The notes beneath the pieces were generated by a model. The model was not told the DNA's origin. It saw only the letters and a list, made by a program, of their open reading frames with translations, and did no database searches. From contig OY969783.1 of assembly GCA_963702995.1 (NCBI GenBank), positions 4,836,001-4,900,000 on the forward strand: a stretch of 64,000 bases of DNA. The letters are read 5' to 3'. Position 1 is the first letter of the stretch. Each line of letters begins with the position of its first letter. Below, one piece after another: positions 37,636 to 47,398 of this stretch. A program made the translations under genes and the position numbers. Origin of the DNA: MFD04580-c1 sp963702995. GTDB taxonomy: Bacteria; Planctomycetota; Phycisphaerae; Tepidisphaerales; Tepidisphaeraceae.

Positions 37636-39024
37636 CTACGCCCGAGTTTCGGCGAACGTGTCATCCCGAATCCGCAGGCGCGGGCTGACCAAAAGTGCGA
37701 CGTAATAGAGAACGACGCCGAGCACAACCGCGCTCGTCGCGACAAAAAGGCCTTTGCGGGCATCCGTTTCGTGGAACGCCTGGTAACCCGCGGCCGCCAT
37801 CAGGGGGATCGGGCCGAGGCTGATGAGAATGCAGCCAACGAGCCCGCCGGGCACCTTGTACGGCCGGGGCAGGCCAGGCTGACGCACGCGAAGCGCGATC
37901 AGCGCGGCGAACTCGAGGATCAGGCTCAGGCCATACAGGAGCGTATCGAGCAGCAGCAGCTTCTCGAAGCCGAGCTTCAGGCACATCCCCCAGCCAACGG
38001 CGCAGGCCAGCACAGCCACCCACGGCACGCCGGCGCGATTGCGGCGGCCCATGACCTTCGGCAGGAACCCGTCGGCCGCCAGGGCGATCGGCACGCGCGA
38101 GTAGGAGAGGATCAGCGCGTTAAACATCGAGAAGGCCGAGATCATCCCCCCGGCCGTGATCGCCACGGCCAGCGCCTGCCCGACGCGCGGGCCGACGCCC
38201 GCTCCGACGACGCGGCCGACGTCAACCCAGGAGCCGGTGCTCCAGTCCGCCGGAGAGACACCCGACCGCGAGACGGCCGCCACCGGGATCACGTACGTCG
38301 CCGCGACAAGCAGGACGGAGATCAGCATCGCCAGCGGGTACGTCCGCTGCGGGCGATGCACCTCCCCGGCGATCGTCGAGGCATTATCCCACCCCATGTA
38401 GTTCCACATCGCGACAAGCACCCCGCCCAGAAAATTCATTTTCACCGGTTCGCTGGGCGCAACGGCCGCCGGGGCGGACGCGAAAAGCGAAAGAAGGACC
38501 ACCACCCCAAACGGGAGCAGCATCGCCACCGTCATCGCCAGCGAGCCACTCCCCACGATCCGGATCCCCGCGAGGTTGATCCCGACGCAGACGACAATCA
38601 GCGCGATGCCGATGAGGGTCGCAAGATTGCCATCCTGCGCGGCCGGCCAGAGGCGGGCAAGATAGCTGACGAAAAGGGTCGGGTAGATCGCCATGTCGAA
38701 GATGCTGGCGGCAAAAGAAAGCCACGCCTCCTGAAACCCCCAGAACGGCCCCATCGCGCGCCGCACCCAGACGTAATACCCACCCTCTTCCGGCATGGCG
38801 GCCGACAGTTCGCTGACCATCAGCGTGACGGGGAACGACCAGAGCAGCGGCGTGACCAGCAGAAGCAGGACCGCCTTCTGATACCCGGCCATATGGACCA
38901 GGTCCTCCAACCCAAACGGCCCGCCGGCGACCATGCAGTAGGTGATGCCGATCAGGGGAAGCAGCGTGGCGCGCTTGATCGCCGGCGCCAGCCCGGCAGG
39001 CTTCGATTCGATTTCGTGGCTCAA
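37636..39024 (-). CDS. APC-superfamily amino acid permease
   Basis: 462 residues, about 12 membrane helices. Helix 1 carries the substrate-binding GITYCMVAGGPFGLEDLV, helix 3 begins WVRRAMGPFWGFQEAW, and NYMGWDNASTIAGEVHRPQRTYP is the conserved helix 6 region, typical of the AdiC/PotE-to-plant PUT branch (polyamine or amino acid/H+ symport). Substrate not determinable. The frame is intact. Stands alone on the minus strand. Confidence 0.9.
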   Translation of the reverse strand: MSHEIESKPAGLAPAIKRATLLPLIGITYCMVAGGPFGLEDLVHMAGYQKAVLLLLVTPLLWSFPVTLMVSELSAAMPEEGGYYVWVRRAMGPFWGFQEAWLSFAASIFDMAIYPTLFVSYLARLWPAAQDGNLATLIGIALIVVCVGINLAGIRIVGSGSLAMTVAMLLPFGVVVLLSLFASAPAAVAPSEPVKMNFLGGVLVAMWNYMGWDNASTIAGEVHRPQRTYPLAMLISVLLVAATYVIPVAAVSRSGVSPADWSTGSWVDVGRVVGAGVGPRVGQALAVAITAGGMISAFSMFNALILSYSRVPIALAADGFLPKVMGRRNRAGVPWVAVLACAVGWGMCLKLGFEKLLLLDTLLYGLSLILEFAALIALRVRQPGLPRPYKVPGGLVGCILISLGPIPLMAAAGYQAFHETDARKGLFVATSAVVLGVVLYYVALLVSPRLRIRDDTFAETRA

Positions 39025-39486
39025 TCCTTCTCCTCATCATCACGGCATGGAGCGCGGCCGTTGGTTGAGGAAGGATAACGATCGGACTGATGCGCGGAAG
39101 TTACAAATCGATCGCCAATTTTCGACGAAGCCCCGAGGCTGGCTGGTTTCGAGAAGCGTAAGCCAAGCGATATCTGGAGTGGGGGTTGAGTGTCCGGTCA
39201 GTACCCTTCTTAACGAGGTATTGTTCCTCAGGTACTTCGGCCTTGTAACGCGGCCGCCGCCGAGCGAATTTCCCTTACGATCGACTGCCGCTTCGTGTGG
39301 GGATTTCATGATGGCGGGCCCCCGCTGAATCCGCACGTCGTCGGCTGGCGCGATCCGCCTTGGATGAGCATCGGATATCCAAAACGATCGAAAGTGAAGG
39401 GGGCGTTGTAATTTTGCTCATCCCGCTCGACCCGACTGGCGCCTATCCTACCTAGTTCGGCACGGGGGCTTACCACTGGAGACGCC
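39025..39486. other. Intergenic stretch without a supported gene
   Basis: 462 bases between divergent genes. The right end carries a GGAG ribosome site for the gene at 39487. No convincing coding frame, repeat or structured element was recognised; it presumably holds both promoters. Confidence 0.45.
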
Positions 39487-39792
39487 ATGTTGAAACTCGC
39501 TCTTTACGCCCACCTGAAAGCCAAGCCCGGGAAAGCCGTCGAAGTGGAGGCGCTGCTCAACGCCGCTGTCGCCATGGCTCAGGCCGAGGCCGGCACGGTC
39601 ACGTGGTATGCCTTCGCCGAAGACGACCACACCTTCGGCATCTTCGACACCTTCGAGACAGAAGAGGCCCGACAGGCACATCTCGACGGCCCGATCGCCA
39701 AGGCGCTGATGTCCAAGGCGGATGAACTCCTGGCGCAGCCGCCGGCAATCCACAAGATTCGATTGATCGCCTCCAAGACGCCGGTGAGGTAA
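39487..39792 (+). CDS. Antibiotic biosynthesis monooxygenase (ABM) domain protein
   Basis: 101 residues, a single dimeric alpha-beta ferredoxin-like ABM domain: LYAHLKAKPGKAVEVEALL, TVTWYAFAEDDHTFGIFDTF, and EARQAHLDGPIAKAL. Small YgiN/quinol monooxygenase-like enzymes look like this and need no cofactor. Preceded by GGAGACGCC. The His of AHLDGPIA is the usual conserved residue. Substrate unknown. Confidence 0.85.
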   Translation: MLKLALYAHLKAKPGKAVEVEALLNAAVAMAQAEAGTVTWYAFAEDDHTFGIFDTFETEEARQAHLDGPIAKALMSKADELLAQPPAIHKIRLIASKTPVR

Positions 39793-39881
39793 CGCGGCCG
39801 CCCACGCGGGCTGCTTTCGGGGGTTTCTGATAGCTCGTGGAGCACACGTTCCCTACCCTGCGAGGTTTGAAAGGGCGGCGA

Positions 39882-40400
39882 ATGGCCTCCTCACATCTGA
39901 ACGCTTATCTCAACGATCACCTCGCCGGATCGGCGGCCGCCCTGAGCCTCCTGAGCGACATGACCACCCGATTCGCCGGGTCCGCGGCCGGGCAACTGGC
40001 GGCCAAACTTCACGAGGATGTCAGCTTCGATCAACGCGAACTGGAAGCGCTCATGGCCCGGCTCGGCATTCCTCAAAGCGGCCCTCGGCAGGCGGTGGCC
40101 TGGCTCGCGGAAAAGATGTCGTTGCTCAAAATGCGACTGGAGGACCCCGCTTCCGGCGGGTTTCGACTGTTCGAATCGGCGGAGGCCCTCTCCGTGGGCG
40201 TGGAGGGGAAACGGCTGCTGTGGATCGCGCTCGCCGCCGTCGCCGAGCGTGATGCCGCCCTGCAAGGCCCGGACTACGCGACGCTCATTCGACGAGCGGA
40301 AGAGCAGCGGTGTGAACTGGAGTCGCTCCGGATCGAAGCGAGCCGCACTGCGTTCGCGGCCGCCAACAACGCCGCCGGCGTTCGCGACGAGGGACGATAG
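39882..40400 (+). CDS. Helical protein of unknown function, ferritin-like fold likely
   Basis: 172 residues from ATG 39882, behind GAAAGGG. Starts SHLNAYLNDHLAGSAAALSLL, then SFDQRELEALMARLGI and LRLFESAEALSVGVEGKRLLW-type helices. A bundle of four to five amphipathic helices with spaced His/Glu residues suggests a ferritin-like or DinB-like fold, but I do not recognise a named family. Located in front of a convergent DUF72 gene. Confidence 0.7.
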   Translation: MASSHLNAYLNDHLAGSAAALSLLSDMTTRFAGSAAGQLAAKLHEDVSFDQRELEALMARLGIPQSGPRQAVAWLAEKMSLLKMRLEDPASGGFRLFESAEALSVGVEGKRLLWIALAAVAERDAALQGPDYATLIRRAEEQRCELESLRIEASRTAFAAANNAAGVRDEGR

Positions 40401-40428
40401 ACGGCTCCACCCCTTCTCCTGGGCTACG

Positions 40429-41405
40429 TCAACCGGGTGGCCCGGCAGGCTCCGCTCGATCAGCCCTCCGCGGTGCCCGTACGCGAGGGGGAGCGGCCGC
40501 GATTCCTTTTGCTTTGAGCTGCCCGATCAATTCGCGCGCGTTCTTGATCGCGTACCCCTCCCGATCGTTGTTGAAATAGGCCCACACTTCGGTGGCGCCA
40601 CTCGCGCTGATTCGGTCGCTCCATACCGCCAGTTCAGCCTTCGAATAGTCGTGGCGATACCACTGCTTTGTGCCGTGGAACCGGATGTAAATAGGCCCCG
40701 CGGTTTGAACGAGTTGATCGGGGAGGCGTGGGCCGCTGCATGAACAGAAGATCGCGCCGGCTTCGCGGAAGGCGGCGAAGACGCGCTCGTCCCACCAGCT
40801 CCGGTGACGGAACTCGACCACGTTCCGCCGCGCCGGGTCGAGCTGCTTCAGGATGCTTCTAGCCGCGCCGGCGTGTAATGAACGCTCGGCGGTAACTGAA
40901 AGAGAAAGCAGCCCATCCGTGGCCCGAGGAGGTCGGCGATATAGCCGATGTCCTGGATCAATCCCTTCGTGCCGGAAAACCGTTTCACGTGGGTAATGAG
41001 CTCATTCACTTTGACCGTATAGACGAAACGCCGCCGCCCCGCCTGCCGCAGCCACGACTTGACCGTGCCCACCGTCGGCCACGAGTAGAATGGCGCGTTG
41101 AGCTCGACCGTCTTGAAGCGGCCGGCGTAGTGTTCAAACCAGTCATTCGTGGGCAGGGCGGCCGGATAGAAGCCGCCGCGCCAGTGCCAGTAGAACCAGC
41201 CCGAGCACCCGACATGGCAGAGCGGGGTCGATCGATCCGCCGTTCGCCCCGGGAGCGCCGCGACGGGCCGGCCTACTGTCACATCCGCAAGCCGGGCCGC
41301 ATGCATCTTTTCCGCGCGTCCGACGTTCGCGTCGCGCTGCTTCGCCCGCCGCGCCGCCCGTTTCGCTTTCCGCTCCTCAATCGAGAGCCGTTCGGCTTCA
41401 ATCAC
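40429..41405 (-). CDS. DUF72 (YecE-like) protein (one frameshift)
   Basis: About 325 residues. The TIM-barrel DUF72 family is shown by VGCSGWFYWHWRGGFYPA, DWFEHYAGRFKTVELNAPFY, FVYTVKVNELITHVKR, and after the break FRHRSWWDERVFAAFREAG and WAYFNNDREGYAIKNARELI. The break near 40855 splits PPSVHYTPARLE from ILKQLDPARRNVVEFRHRSW and looks like an indel. The start GTG 41405 is chosen for its GGGAG site; a Lys/Arg-rich N-terminal extension precedes the domain. Function unknown; some relatives bind nucleic acid. Confidence 0.82.
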
Positions 41406-41499
41406 GATCGGCGCTCCCTTCAACGACGAGCCTTCGTCAAGACGCGTCTTCCTCGCGGAGCGGCTCGACGCATCCCGTGACTTCCGCAACCCGCGGCCT

Positions 41500-42441
41500 A
41501 TGCTCCTCCGTATCAGCGGCTTCACGGAGCAGACCATCAAGAATTCAATAGATGAGCCGGCGCTCGCAGGCCAGTTTACCTTCCCCGGCACCTCCCTGTC
41601 CGTGCATCGAATCGGCTACGGCGCGATGCAACTCGCCGGCAAGGGCGTCTTCGGCCCGCCCAAAGACCCCGACGCCGCCGTCGCCGTGCTCCGCGAAGCC
41701 GTGGCGGCCGGTGTCAACCACATCGACACCAGCGACTTCTACGGCCCCCACATCACCAACCAGATCATCCGCCAGGCCCTCCACCCCTACCCGGCCGCGC
41801 TGACGATCGTCACCAAGGTCAGCGTCCGCCGCGACGCGAACGGTGGCTGGATCCCCGCCCTCTCCCGCGAAGAACTCACCGCCGCCGTTCACGACAACCT
41901 GCGCAACCTGGGCCCGGACGTGCTCGACATCGTCAACCTGAGGGCTATATTCAACATCCACCACCCCGCCGAGGGATCGATCGAGCCGCCGATCACCATC
42001 CTGGCCGACCTCCAGCGCCAGGGCCTGATCCGCCACATCGGCGTGAGCAACGTCACGGCCGCCCAAATCGCCGAAGCCCAGCGGATCAGCCCCGTCGTCT
42101 GCGTGCAGAACAACTACAACCTCGCCCACCGCGACGACGACGCAATGATCGACGAACTCGCACGCCAGGGCATCGCCTACGTCCCCTACTTCCCCCTCGG
42201 TGGCTTCACGCCCTTGCAATCCTCGACCCTGTCAACCGTCGCCGCCCGCCTCGGTGCCAACCCCATGCAGGTCGCGCTGGCGTGGCTCCTGCACCGCTCC
42301 CCCAACATCCTGCTGATCCCCGGCACATCGTCCCTCTCCCACCTCCGCGAAAACCTCGCGGCCGGTCGGCTGACGCTCTCGGCGGAGACGCTGGCGGAGT
42401 TGGATGGCATGGCGGCCGCGGCCCCGTCCGCGAAGCATTGA
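41500..42441 (+). CDS. Aldo/keto reductase
   Basis: 313 residues, TIM barrel. NADPH-dependent carbonyl reduction: catalytic D76 and Y81 in HIDTSDFYGPH, K106 in IVTKVSV. The usual fourth residue His is replaced in LDIVNLRAIF, as in the PdxI/YdbC-type branch. The cofactor region IPGTSSLSHLRENLAAGRLTL is typical. Divergent from the DUF72 gene, with the two starts about 95 bases apart. Confidence 0.9.
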   Translation: MLLRISGFTEQTIKNSIDEPALAGQFTFPGTSLSVHRIGYGAMQLAGKGVFGPPKDPDAAVAVLREAVAAGVNHIDTSDFYGPHITNQIIRQALHPYPAALTIVTKVSVRRDANGGWIPALSREELTAAVHDNLRNLGPDVLDIVNLRAIFNIHHPAEGSIEPPITILADLQRQGLIRHIGVSNVTAAQIAEAQRISPVVCVQNNYNLAHRDDDAMIDELARQGIAYVPYFPLGGFTPLQSSTLSTVAARLGANPMQVALAWLLHRSPNILLIPGTSSLSHLRENLAAGRLTLSAETLAELDGMAAAAPSAKH

Positions 42442-42725
42442 TCGGGCCGAAACCGCGTCGGTCGCACGTGGCTGAAGGGAAGCGCGATGGATCGCCAGAC
42501 GTCCCATCCGGCCGCAAGCGTAGGGGGAGTGATGGCGAATCCAAACTACCTGGCGAAATGGGCTTGGACGAAGGCGGTCCGGAGCAGTCAGCGGGTTGAA
42601 CGCCCGCTGCATAACCCGCCGCTGGAGCAGACCGCGCGGCGGCGGTATCGTTCACTCGCGGTCAATCGTCGCGCGTGCGCCGTTGCGGCCGCTCAACTCC
42701 ACTCCGTCATCCGGATCGGGGAAGC

Positions 42726-43178
42726 GTGTCGCAAAAGTGGACAACTGCTGACTTTGACAATCTCTCCTGGCACGACTGCCACATCCACGGCTTCCGTCTA
42801 GGCAAGATCAACAACCAGCACGGTACGGCCGACCTGGAGTTCGACATCGACTTTATCATTGAGTGGCTCGTCCAAGCTGACCGGACGTTCCGCTTCCGCA
42901 TTGGCCCGGCCACTCTCGCGTTCCTCGGCGTGTCGGGGCTGCGTGTCGAGTTGGATTACGCGACGCCCACAGCGGGCATGACGCCGTTCTCGATTGATGG
43001 AATCAACCGGGAGCCGCTTTCGTACCCTACGGGTTACTCGTCTTTCCGCTGGCGTCTTCCAGTAAGCTGGCCGGCGGGAGAAATTACCTTCGACAGTCCC
43101 GGGTTTACGCAGGTCCTTCGGCAAGAGCCGATTATCTACGAACGCCAGTGCCTGACGGCAGCCCAGAGGTGCGGATAA
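42726..43178 (+). CDS. Conserved-looking protein of unknown function
   Basis: 150 residues from GTG 42726 (VSQKWTTADFDNLSWHDCHIHGF). WHDCxIHGF followed by FDIDFIIEWL resembles small beta-rich proteins found near toxin or immunity loci, but I cannot name a family. The start lies very close behind GGGGAAG, so it may be wrong. The 284 bases upstream show no gene. Confidence 0.55.
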   Translation: MSQKWTTADFDNLSWHDCHIHGFRLGKINNQHGTADLEFDIDFIIEWLVQADRTFRFRIGPATLAFLGVSGLRVELDYATPTAGMTPFSIDGINREPLSYPTGYSSFRWRLPVSWPAGEITFDSPGFTQVLRQEPIIYERQCLTAAQRCG

Positions 43179-43288
43179 CCAGCCGAGGTTTGGACGGACT
43201 CGGGTCGCGTCGATATCGTTTGTCCCTGGCGCTGCGGCTCCCAGCGCGTCGCGTGACTCGCCACGGAGTTCGATCCGCCCATCAAGCC

Positions 43289-43471
43289 ATGGCAGAACCG
43301 ATCGACGATCCAAACTTCCATCTCGAGGATCTGCCAATCGAGATCCACTGCCCGAAGTGCGGGAACGAGATGGTTCATGATGGCGACTCGCTCCAGTTGG
43401 GCTGCAGTCCGCGGTGCCATGCTCGAGTGTGGGTCCTGTGCGGAAATTACGCAGTGGCGGTTCAGCCTTGA
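43289..43471 (+). CDS. Small zinc-ribbon-like protein
   Basis: 60 residues with IHCPKCGNEMVHDG and a second pair in GCSPRCHARVWVLC, so CxxC plus CxxxC could bind one zinc. No ribosome site is evident and the frame could be chance in GC-rich DNA, but the Cys spacing is suggestive. Function unknown. Confidence 0.4.
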   Translation: MAEPIDDPNFHLEDLPIEIHCPKCGNEMVHDGDSLQLGCSPRCHARVWVLCGNYAVAVQP

Positions 43472-43665
43472 TCCATTCAAGCTCGAACGGGTTGAACCAA
43501 TCATTTGGGGCGGTCATAGTTAGGCTGAATATCCTGCCGCTGCTGTGGACCGTCTCGCGTCGCGCCGAAAGGTCGTCCTGGGCGTGATGTCGCCGGGCGC
43601 GTGGCGGTGGCCGCCAATGCGCTATCCGTCGTCTAAGGGCCGTTTATTGCCGCGGTCGCAGCCTC

Positions 43666-44097
43666 ATGCCCAGATGGCGTCGCCTGACCCTCTTCGTTGC
43701 CGTCCCGGCAATCGTCGGCGGGTGCGGCTATTGGTTTTGGCCCAGCTTTAAGCCGAGGATCGGCTTCGCGGCGGACGTCGCCCACTCACCCGTCCACGGG
43801 CTCCCGGCGAGCGCGACGAACATCCATTACTACTTGGCGGGGTTCGAGGGGCCGGCAGAGGCGTACGACTTCAACATCACCGAATCAGAGTTTCAAGCCT
43901 GGGCGAAGTCGCTGTCGCCGCCACTCGTTGCAGATGGCACGGCGTCGGTTCACTGTGTCGATGTAGCGCACGGTCCCGATGGGCGACATGCGATAACGAA
44001 CGGGATTATTTACTCTTGGCGGCAAGAGGACCAGGCGGTGGAGGCCGGTTACGACCGTCTACTCGGCCGCGGGTACTACTACCGGTCGTATCGGTAG
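43666..44097 (+). CDS. Probable lipoprotein of unknown function
   Basis: 143 residues. Begins MPRWRRLTLFVAVPAIVGGC: positive residues, hydrophobic stretch and a lipobox-like VGGC. The rest (FAADVAHSPVHGLPASATNI, DFNITESEFQAWAKS) is a soluble domain. FDxxITExEFxxWA-type segments occur in small planctomycete and myxobacterial secreted proteins. No family assigned. Confidence 0.6.
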   Translation: MPRWRRLTLFVAVPAIVGGCGYWFWPSFKPRIGFAADVAHSPVHGLPASATNIHYYLAGFEGPAEAYDFNITESEFQAWAKSLSPPLVADGTASVHCVDVAHGPDGRHAITNGIIYSWRQEDQAVEAGYDRLLGRGYYYRSYR

Positions 44098-44178
44098 CCG
44101 CACGCTGGATGCAATGGGGACCAGCCCGGACGGGCCGAGGCGTCGCGCATAGCCCCGCCTCGCGAGTAGAGTAGAAGC

Positions 44179-44691
44179 ATGCGACCGAAACCCGACCGTC
44201 GCCCCTTGCGGTTCGACCGAATCGACGAAGTGCTGGCCGATGTAGAGCGCCTGGCGACGGCCGAGGCCGCGCGAGGGCTTGCCACGTCGGGCCAGTGGAC
44301 ATTGGGGCAGGCCTTGAATCACTTGGCGACGTGGGTCAACTACTCCTACGACGGCGTGCCCTTGCGGCTGCCGTTGCCGGTTCGCCTGGTGATGCGGGCG
44401 TTGAAGCGGCAAATCCTGACCCGTCCGATGCGCCCCGGCTCGCGGTTGCCTGGCGTCGTCGGTGGCACGCTGGCGATCGATGTGGTACCGACGGCGGCCA
44501 GCCTGGCCCACGCCCGCCGGTCCTTCGCCCGCCTACAGGCCGCCTCGCCCGACAGGCCCCATCCGCTGTTCGGCCCGATGACCCTGGCCGAGTGGACCGC
44601 CCTCCACTGCCGCCATGCCGAGCTGCACCTGTCCTTCTTCAGTTCCGCTTCCGGCACCGAGACCGGGCCAAAATCGCACGACCTGGATTGA
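44179..44691 (+). CDS. DUF1569 / DinB-like protein
   Basis: 170 residues. RRPLRFDRIDEVLADVERLA, SGQWTLGQALNHLATWVNYSYDG and LFGPMTLAEWTALHCRHAELHL fit DUF1569, a four-helix DinB-like family with three His that could bind a metal. A TAGAGT box lies 6 bases before the ATG with no Shine-Dalgarno site, so the mRNA may be leaderless. Function not known. Confidence 0.82.
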   Translation: MRPKPDRRPLRFDRIDEVLADVERLATAEAARGLATSGQWTLGQALNHLATWVNYSYDGVPLRLPLPVRLVMRALKRQILTRPMRPGSRLPGVVGGTLAIDVVPTAASLAHARRSFARLQAASPDRPHPLFGPMTLAEWTALHCRHAELHLSFFSSASGTETGPKSHDLD

Positions 44692-44859
44692 ATAACCCGG
44701 GAGCCTGTCTCCCCATCTATCCGCGTAACCGGTGCTGGAGATTATCAACGGCCGCCAGCCACTCGCCGGGACCGGACGCCTCGCGCGAATCCGCAATGAT
44801 GATGTCAGAGAGAATACCCACCGAGTCACGCCGAAGCGGTGCGGCGATGCGATTACCCG

Positions 44860-46836
44860 CTATTTCATCGCCTTCGCCCGCTCCACCCGCGATCGCCGAT
44901 CCGCCGTGATCCCGTAGTGGCCGAGGAACGAGGCGCAGCCGTCTTTTTCCATGTACTTCTCTAGCACACGGGGCTCGGTGCGGGAGAGGTCCACGACGAT
45001 CAGGCCGTCGAGGCAGTCGCTGAATTGGGGGTCTACGTTGAAGTCCAGGAACTTCGCGCCGAGTTTGAGGTACTGGCGCATCAGGACGGGGAGGCCCTTC
45101 TTGTCGGGCTCGATCTCGGCGACCAGGGCGGAGACTTCGTCGGCGTCGGTCATGACGAGCTGGGCGAGGTCGTCCCAGCGGCCGAGGCGGCCGAGGCCGC
45201 GCGGGGGGTCGGTGCGGAAGGGGTGGCGGGGCTGGGCCAGCTCCGCTCCGCCCGGCATCTCGTGGCGGAGCTTGAGGAACTGCACCATCAGCTGCTTCGA
45301 CACGCTCTGGTAATTGTTGCTGATGCTCACCGGGCCGAACAGATGCCGGTAGCGGGGGTTCTGCACGCAGAAGCGGCCGATCCCCTTCCAGAGGAGCATG
45401 AGCGGGGCGTAAGACTTCTGGTACTCCGGCCGCACGAACGAGCGGCCCATCTCCAGAGCGGGGTTGATCCGCTCCAGCAGCTCAGCCTTGTAGTCGAACA
45501 GCGTGCTCGTATAGAGCCCCAGGCGGCCCTTGGCGGGGAGCAGTTCGTCGGTCGCCCCTAGCCGATAGGCGCCGACGACTTCACGCTTCACCTTGTTCCA
45601 GATGAACAGGTGAATGTAGTCGTAATCGAACGTGTCGAGGTCGAGCGAGCGGCCGGTCCCTTCGCCGACGAGGCGGAACGTCTCTTCCCGCAGGCGCCCC
45701 AGCTCGCGAAGGACGTTGCGGATCCGCGGGGCGCGGGCGGCGATGACGAGAAGGTCGTCATGGTCAACCAGGGTGGCTTCGGGCGGCAGGGCGGCGATGT
45801 CGGCCGCGAGAAGCGCCGGATCGACCGGCGGGGCGACAGGCTCCATCTTCGACGGGGCTGGCTGCTTCTTCTGCGGCACGAGGCGGCCGAGGCGGTTCTT
45901 CTTGAGATCGTCACCTTCGGCGGCCGCGTGCTGGAGGAGGAAGGTGCGGCGGCGAAGGTAATCGGTCAGGTTCGCGTCCCCCTCAATCGTAGCCAGCCGT
46001 TTGAAGGGGATCGGCGATCCGACGCGCAGCTCTACGCAGGTGTTCTTCTGTTTGAACAGGGCGTGCGGCAGCAGGACCGTGCGGAGCTTGGGATGGACCA
46101 GGCCGAGCACCTGGAAGAGCGGGCCGTTATGCCCATCGAACCAGACCGGCATCACCGGCGATCCGGTATGGCGGACGATGCGGGCGATGGTATCGTTCCA
46201 GGCCGGGTCGGTGATCTGGCGGTCGCGGAGTTTCAGGTGGGCGACTTCGCCGGCGGGAAAGGCGGCGAGGCAGCCGCCGTTCTTCAGCCAGCGGATTGAC
46301 TGCCGCATGGGGCCCAGGTTAGACGCCTTGGCGTCAGCGCCGCCGAAAGGGTCTACCAGGATGAACAGATCCCGCAGGTTGGGGATCTTTCCCAGGAGAT
46401 AGTTCGCCATCACCTTAACGTCGGGGCGAACCGACATGAGCAGGGAGGCGAGGATCATCCCGTCGATCGCGCCGAACGGGTGGTTCGAGACGACCACGAG
46501 CGGTCCGGTCTTGGGGATGCGGGCCAGGTCTTCCTTAGGGAAGCGGTAGCGAATATGGAGCGTTTCGAAAACGCGCTGGAGGAAGTCGGGGAGCGTGGCT
46601 GCGCTGGAGCACTGGTTATAAACATCGTTAAGACGATCGACGCTTAGCAGCTTCTGAAGTGACGCCGCAAGCGGGGCGGCCGCCCTGGCGCAGAGCTGGC
46701 GGCGCATCGGCGCAGCATGATCGACCGGGAACTCGATCTTGAAAGGGCGATCCGGGCCCGCACCCCGACCAGCGGCGTTCGGAGCGGTATTCCGGGCCTC
46801 AATCGGCTGAATGTGCGGGTGATTCTTCAAGGCCAT
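44860..46836 (-). CDS. Bifunctional ornithine-lipid acyltransferase, OlsF-like
   Basis: 658 residues with two domains. The N-terminal half is a PlsC-type acyltransferase: H119 and D125 in SNHPFGAIDGM (HX4D), FPAGEVAHLK and PVMPVWFDGHN. The C-terminal half (about 350-600) is an OlsB-like GNAT-fold acyltransferase: LVGEGTGRSLDLDTFDYDYI, VVGAYRLGATDE, ALEMGRSFVRPEYQKSYAPLMLLWKGI and LFGPVSISNNY. In described OlsF enzymes the C-terminal half makes lyso-ornithine lipid and the N-terminal half adds the second chain. That gives membrane ornithine lipids without phosphorus. The amino acid head group is inferred from family. Confidence 0.85.
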   Translation of the reverse strand: MALKNHPHIQPIEARNTAPNAAGRGAGPDRPFKIEFPVDHAAPMRRQLCARAAAPLAASLQKLLSVDRLNDVYNQCSSAATLPDFLQRVFETLHIRYRFPKEDLARIPKTGPLVVVSNHPFGAIDGMILASLLMSVRPDVKVMANYLLGKIPNLRDLFILVDPFGGADAKASNLGPMRQSIRWLKNGGCLAAFPAGEVAHLKLRDRQITDPAWNDTIARIVRHTGSPVMPVWFDGHNGPLFQVLGLVHPKLRTVLLPHALFKQKNTCVELRVGSPIPFKRLATIEGDANLTDYLRRRTFLLQHAAAEGDDLKKNRLGRLVPQKKQPAPSKMEPVAPPVDPALLAADIAALPPEATLVDHDDLLVIAARAPRIRNVLRELGRLREETFRLVGEGTGRSLDLDTFDYDYIHLFIWNKVKREVVGAYRLGATDELLPAKGRLGLYTSTLFDYKAELLERINPALEMGRSFVRPEYQKSYAPLMLLWKGIGRFCVQNPRYRHLFGPVSISNNYQSVSKQLMVQFLKLRHEMPGGAELAQPRHPFRTDPPRGLGRLGRWDDLAQLVMTDADEVSALVAEIEPDKKGLPVLMRQYLKLGAKFLDFNVDPQFSDCLDGLIVVDLSRTEPRVLEKYMEKDGCASFLGHYGITADRRSRVERAKAMK

Positions 46837-47398
46837 GCGAAGAGTCTACCTTTGCAAGTGTGAGCGAGCGGTTACACCGCCGTTATTTTGCAATTAAATG
46901 GGCCGAAGGTGCTGAATCGTCGTCCGAACCGCCGGAAGGATTGAGGGTTTCAGCGGCCCGATCACCTCGGCCGCTGTCGGCAGTGTACCATCTTCACACC
47001 CTTGCAACCTCTCATTGGAACCGTGGCACAGGCATGCGGTATCTCGCCGCTTCCGAGGCGATAACATGCGATGTCGCTCGATGCTGTTCCGCATCTTGAG
47101 TGAGGCGGCTTGCGAAACCGGCGACGTATTGAGCAAGGTTCCTGGTGGAGTTGGCTGGAGATGATTAGGGCTCTCAAGAACGGCCGTAACCGGTGAGACC
47201 GCGCGTCACGCGGCCGCCCACCGGCGGACGAGTGGGCATCGCATTTGCTTTAGCGGGCGACCCTCGATCGGGGCGGCCGGTTGCGGCCATTCGGCAATCA
47301 TTGCAGGATGGTCGCAAAACGGTCGGCCGCTCGAGTCGCTGGCGCGGCCGGTCGCTGAAATGGACGCCGCATGGGCGGGTTTTGCGTGGAAGGTCCGA
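46837..47398. other. Intergenic stretch without a supported gene
   Basis: 562 bases between divergent genes. Several short frames exist but lack ribosome sites or motifs. No repeat of the families seen elsewhere in the window was recognised. Confidence 0.45.

Noticed and set aside
37408..39078. 556-codon plus-strand frame opposite the permease
   Set aside because: Highly charged antisense sequence of a membrane protein gene.
42442..42725. Small open frame upstream of 42726 read as a separate gene
   Set aside because: No ribosome site, no motif, and the composition looks like spacer DNA.
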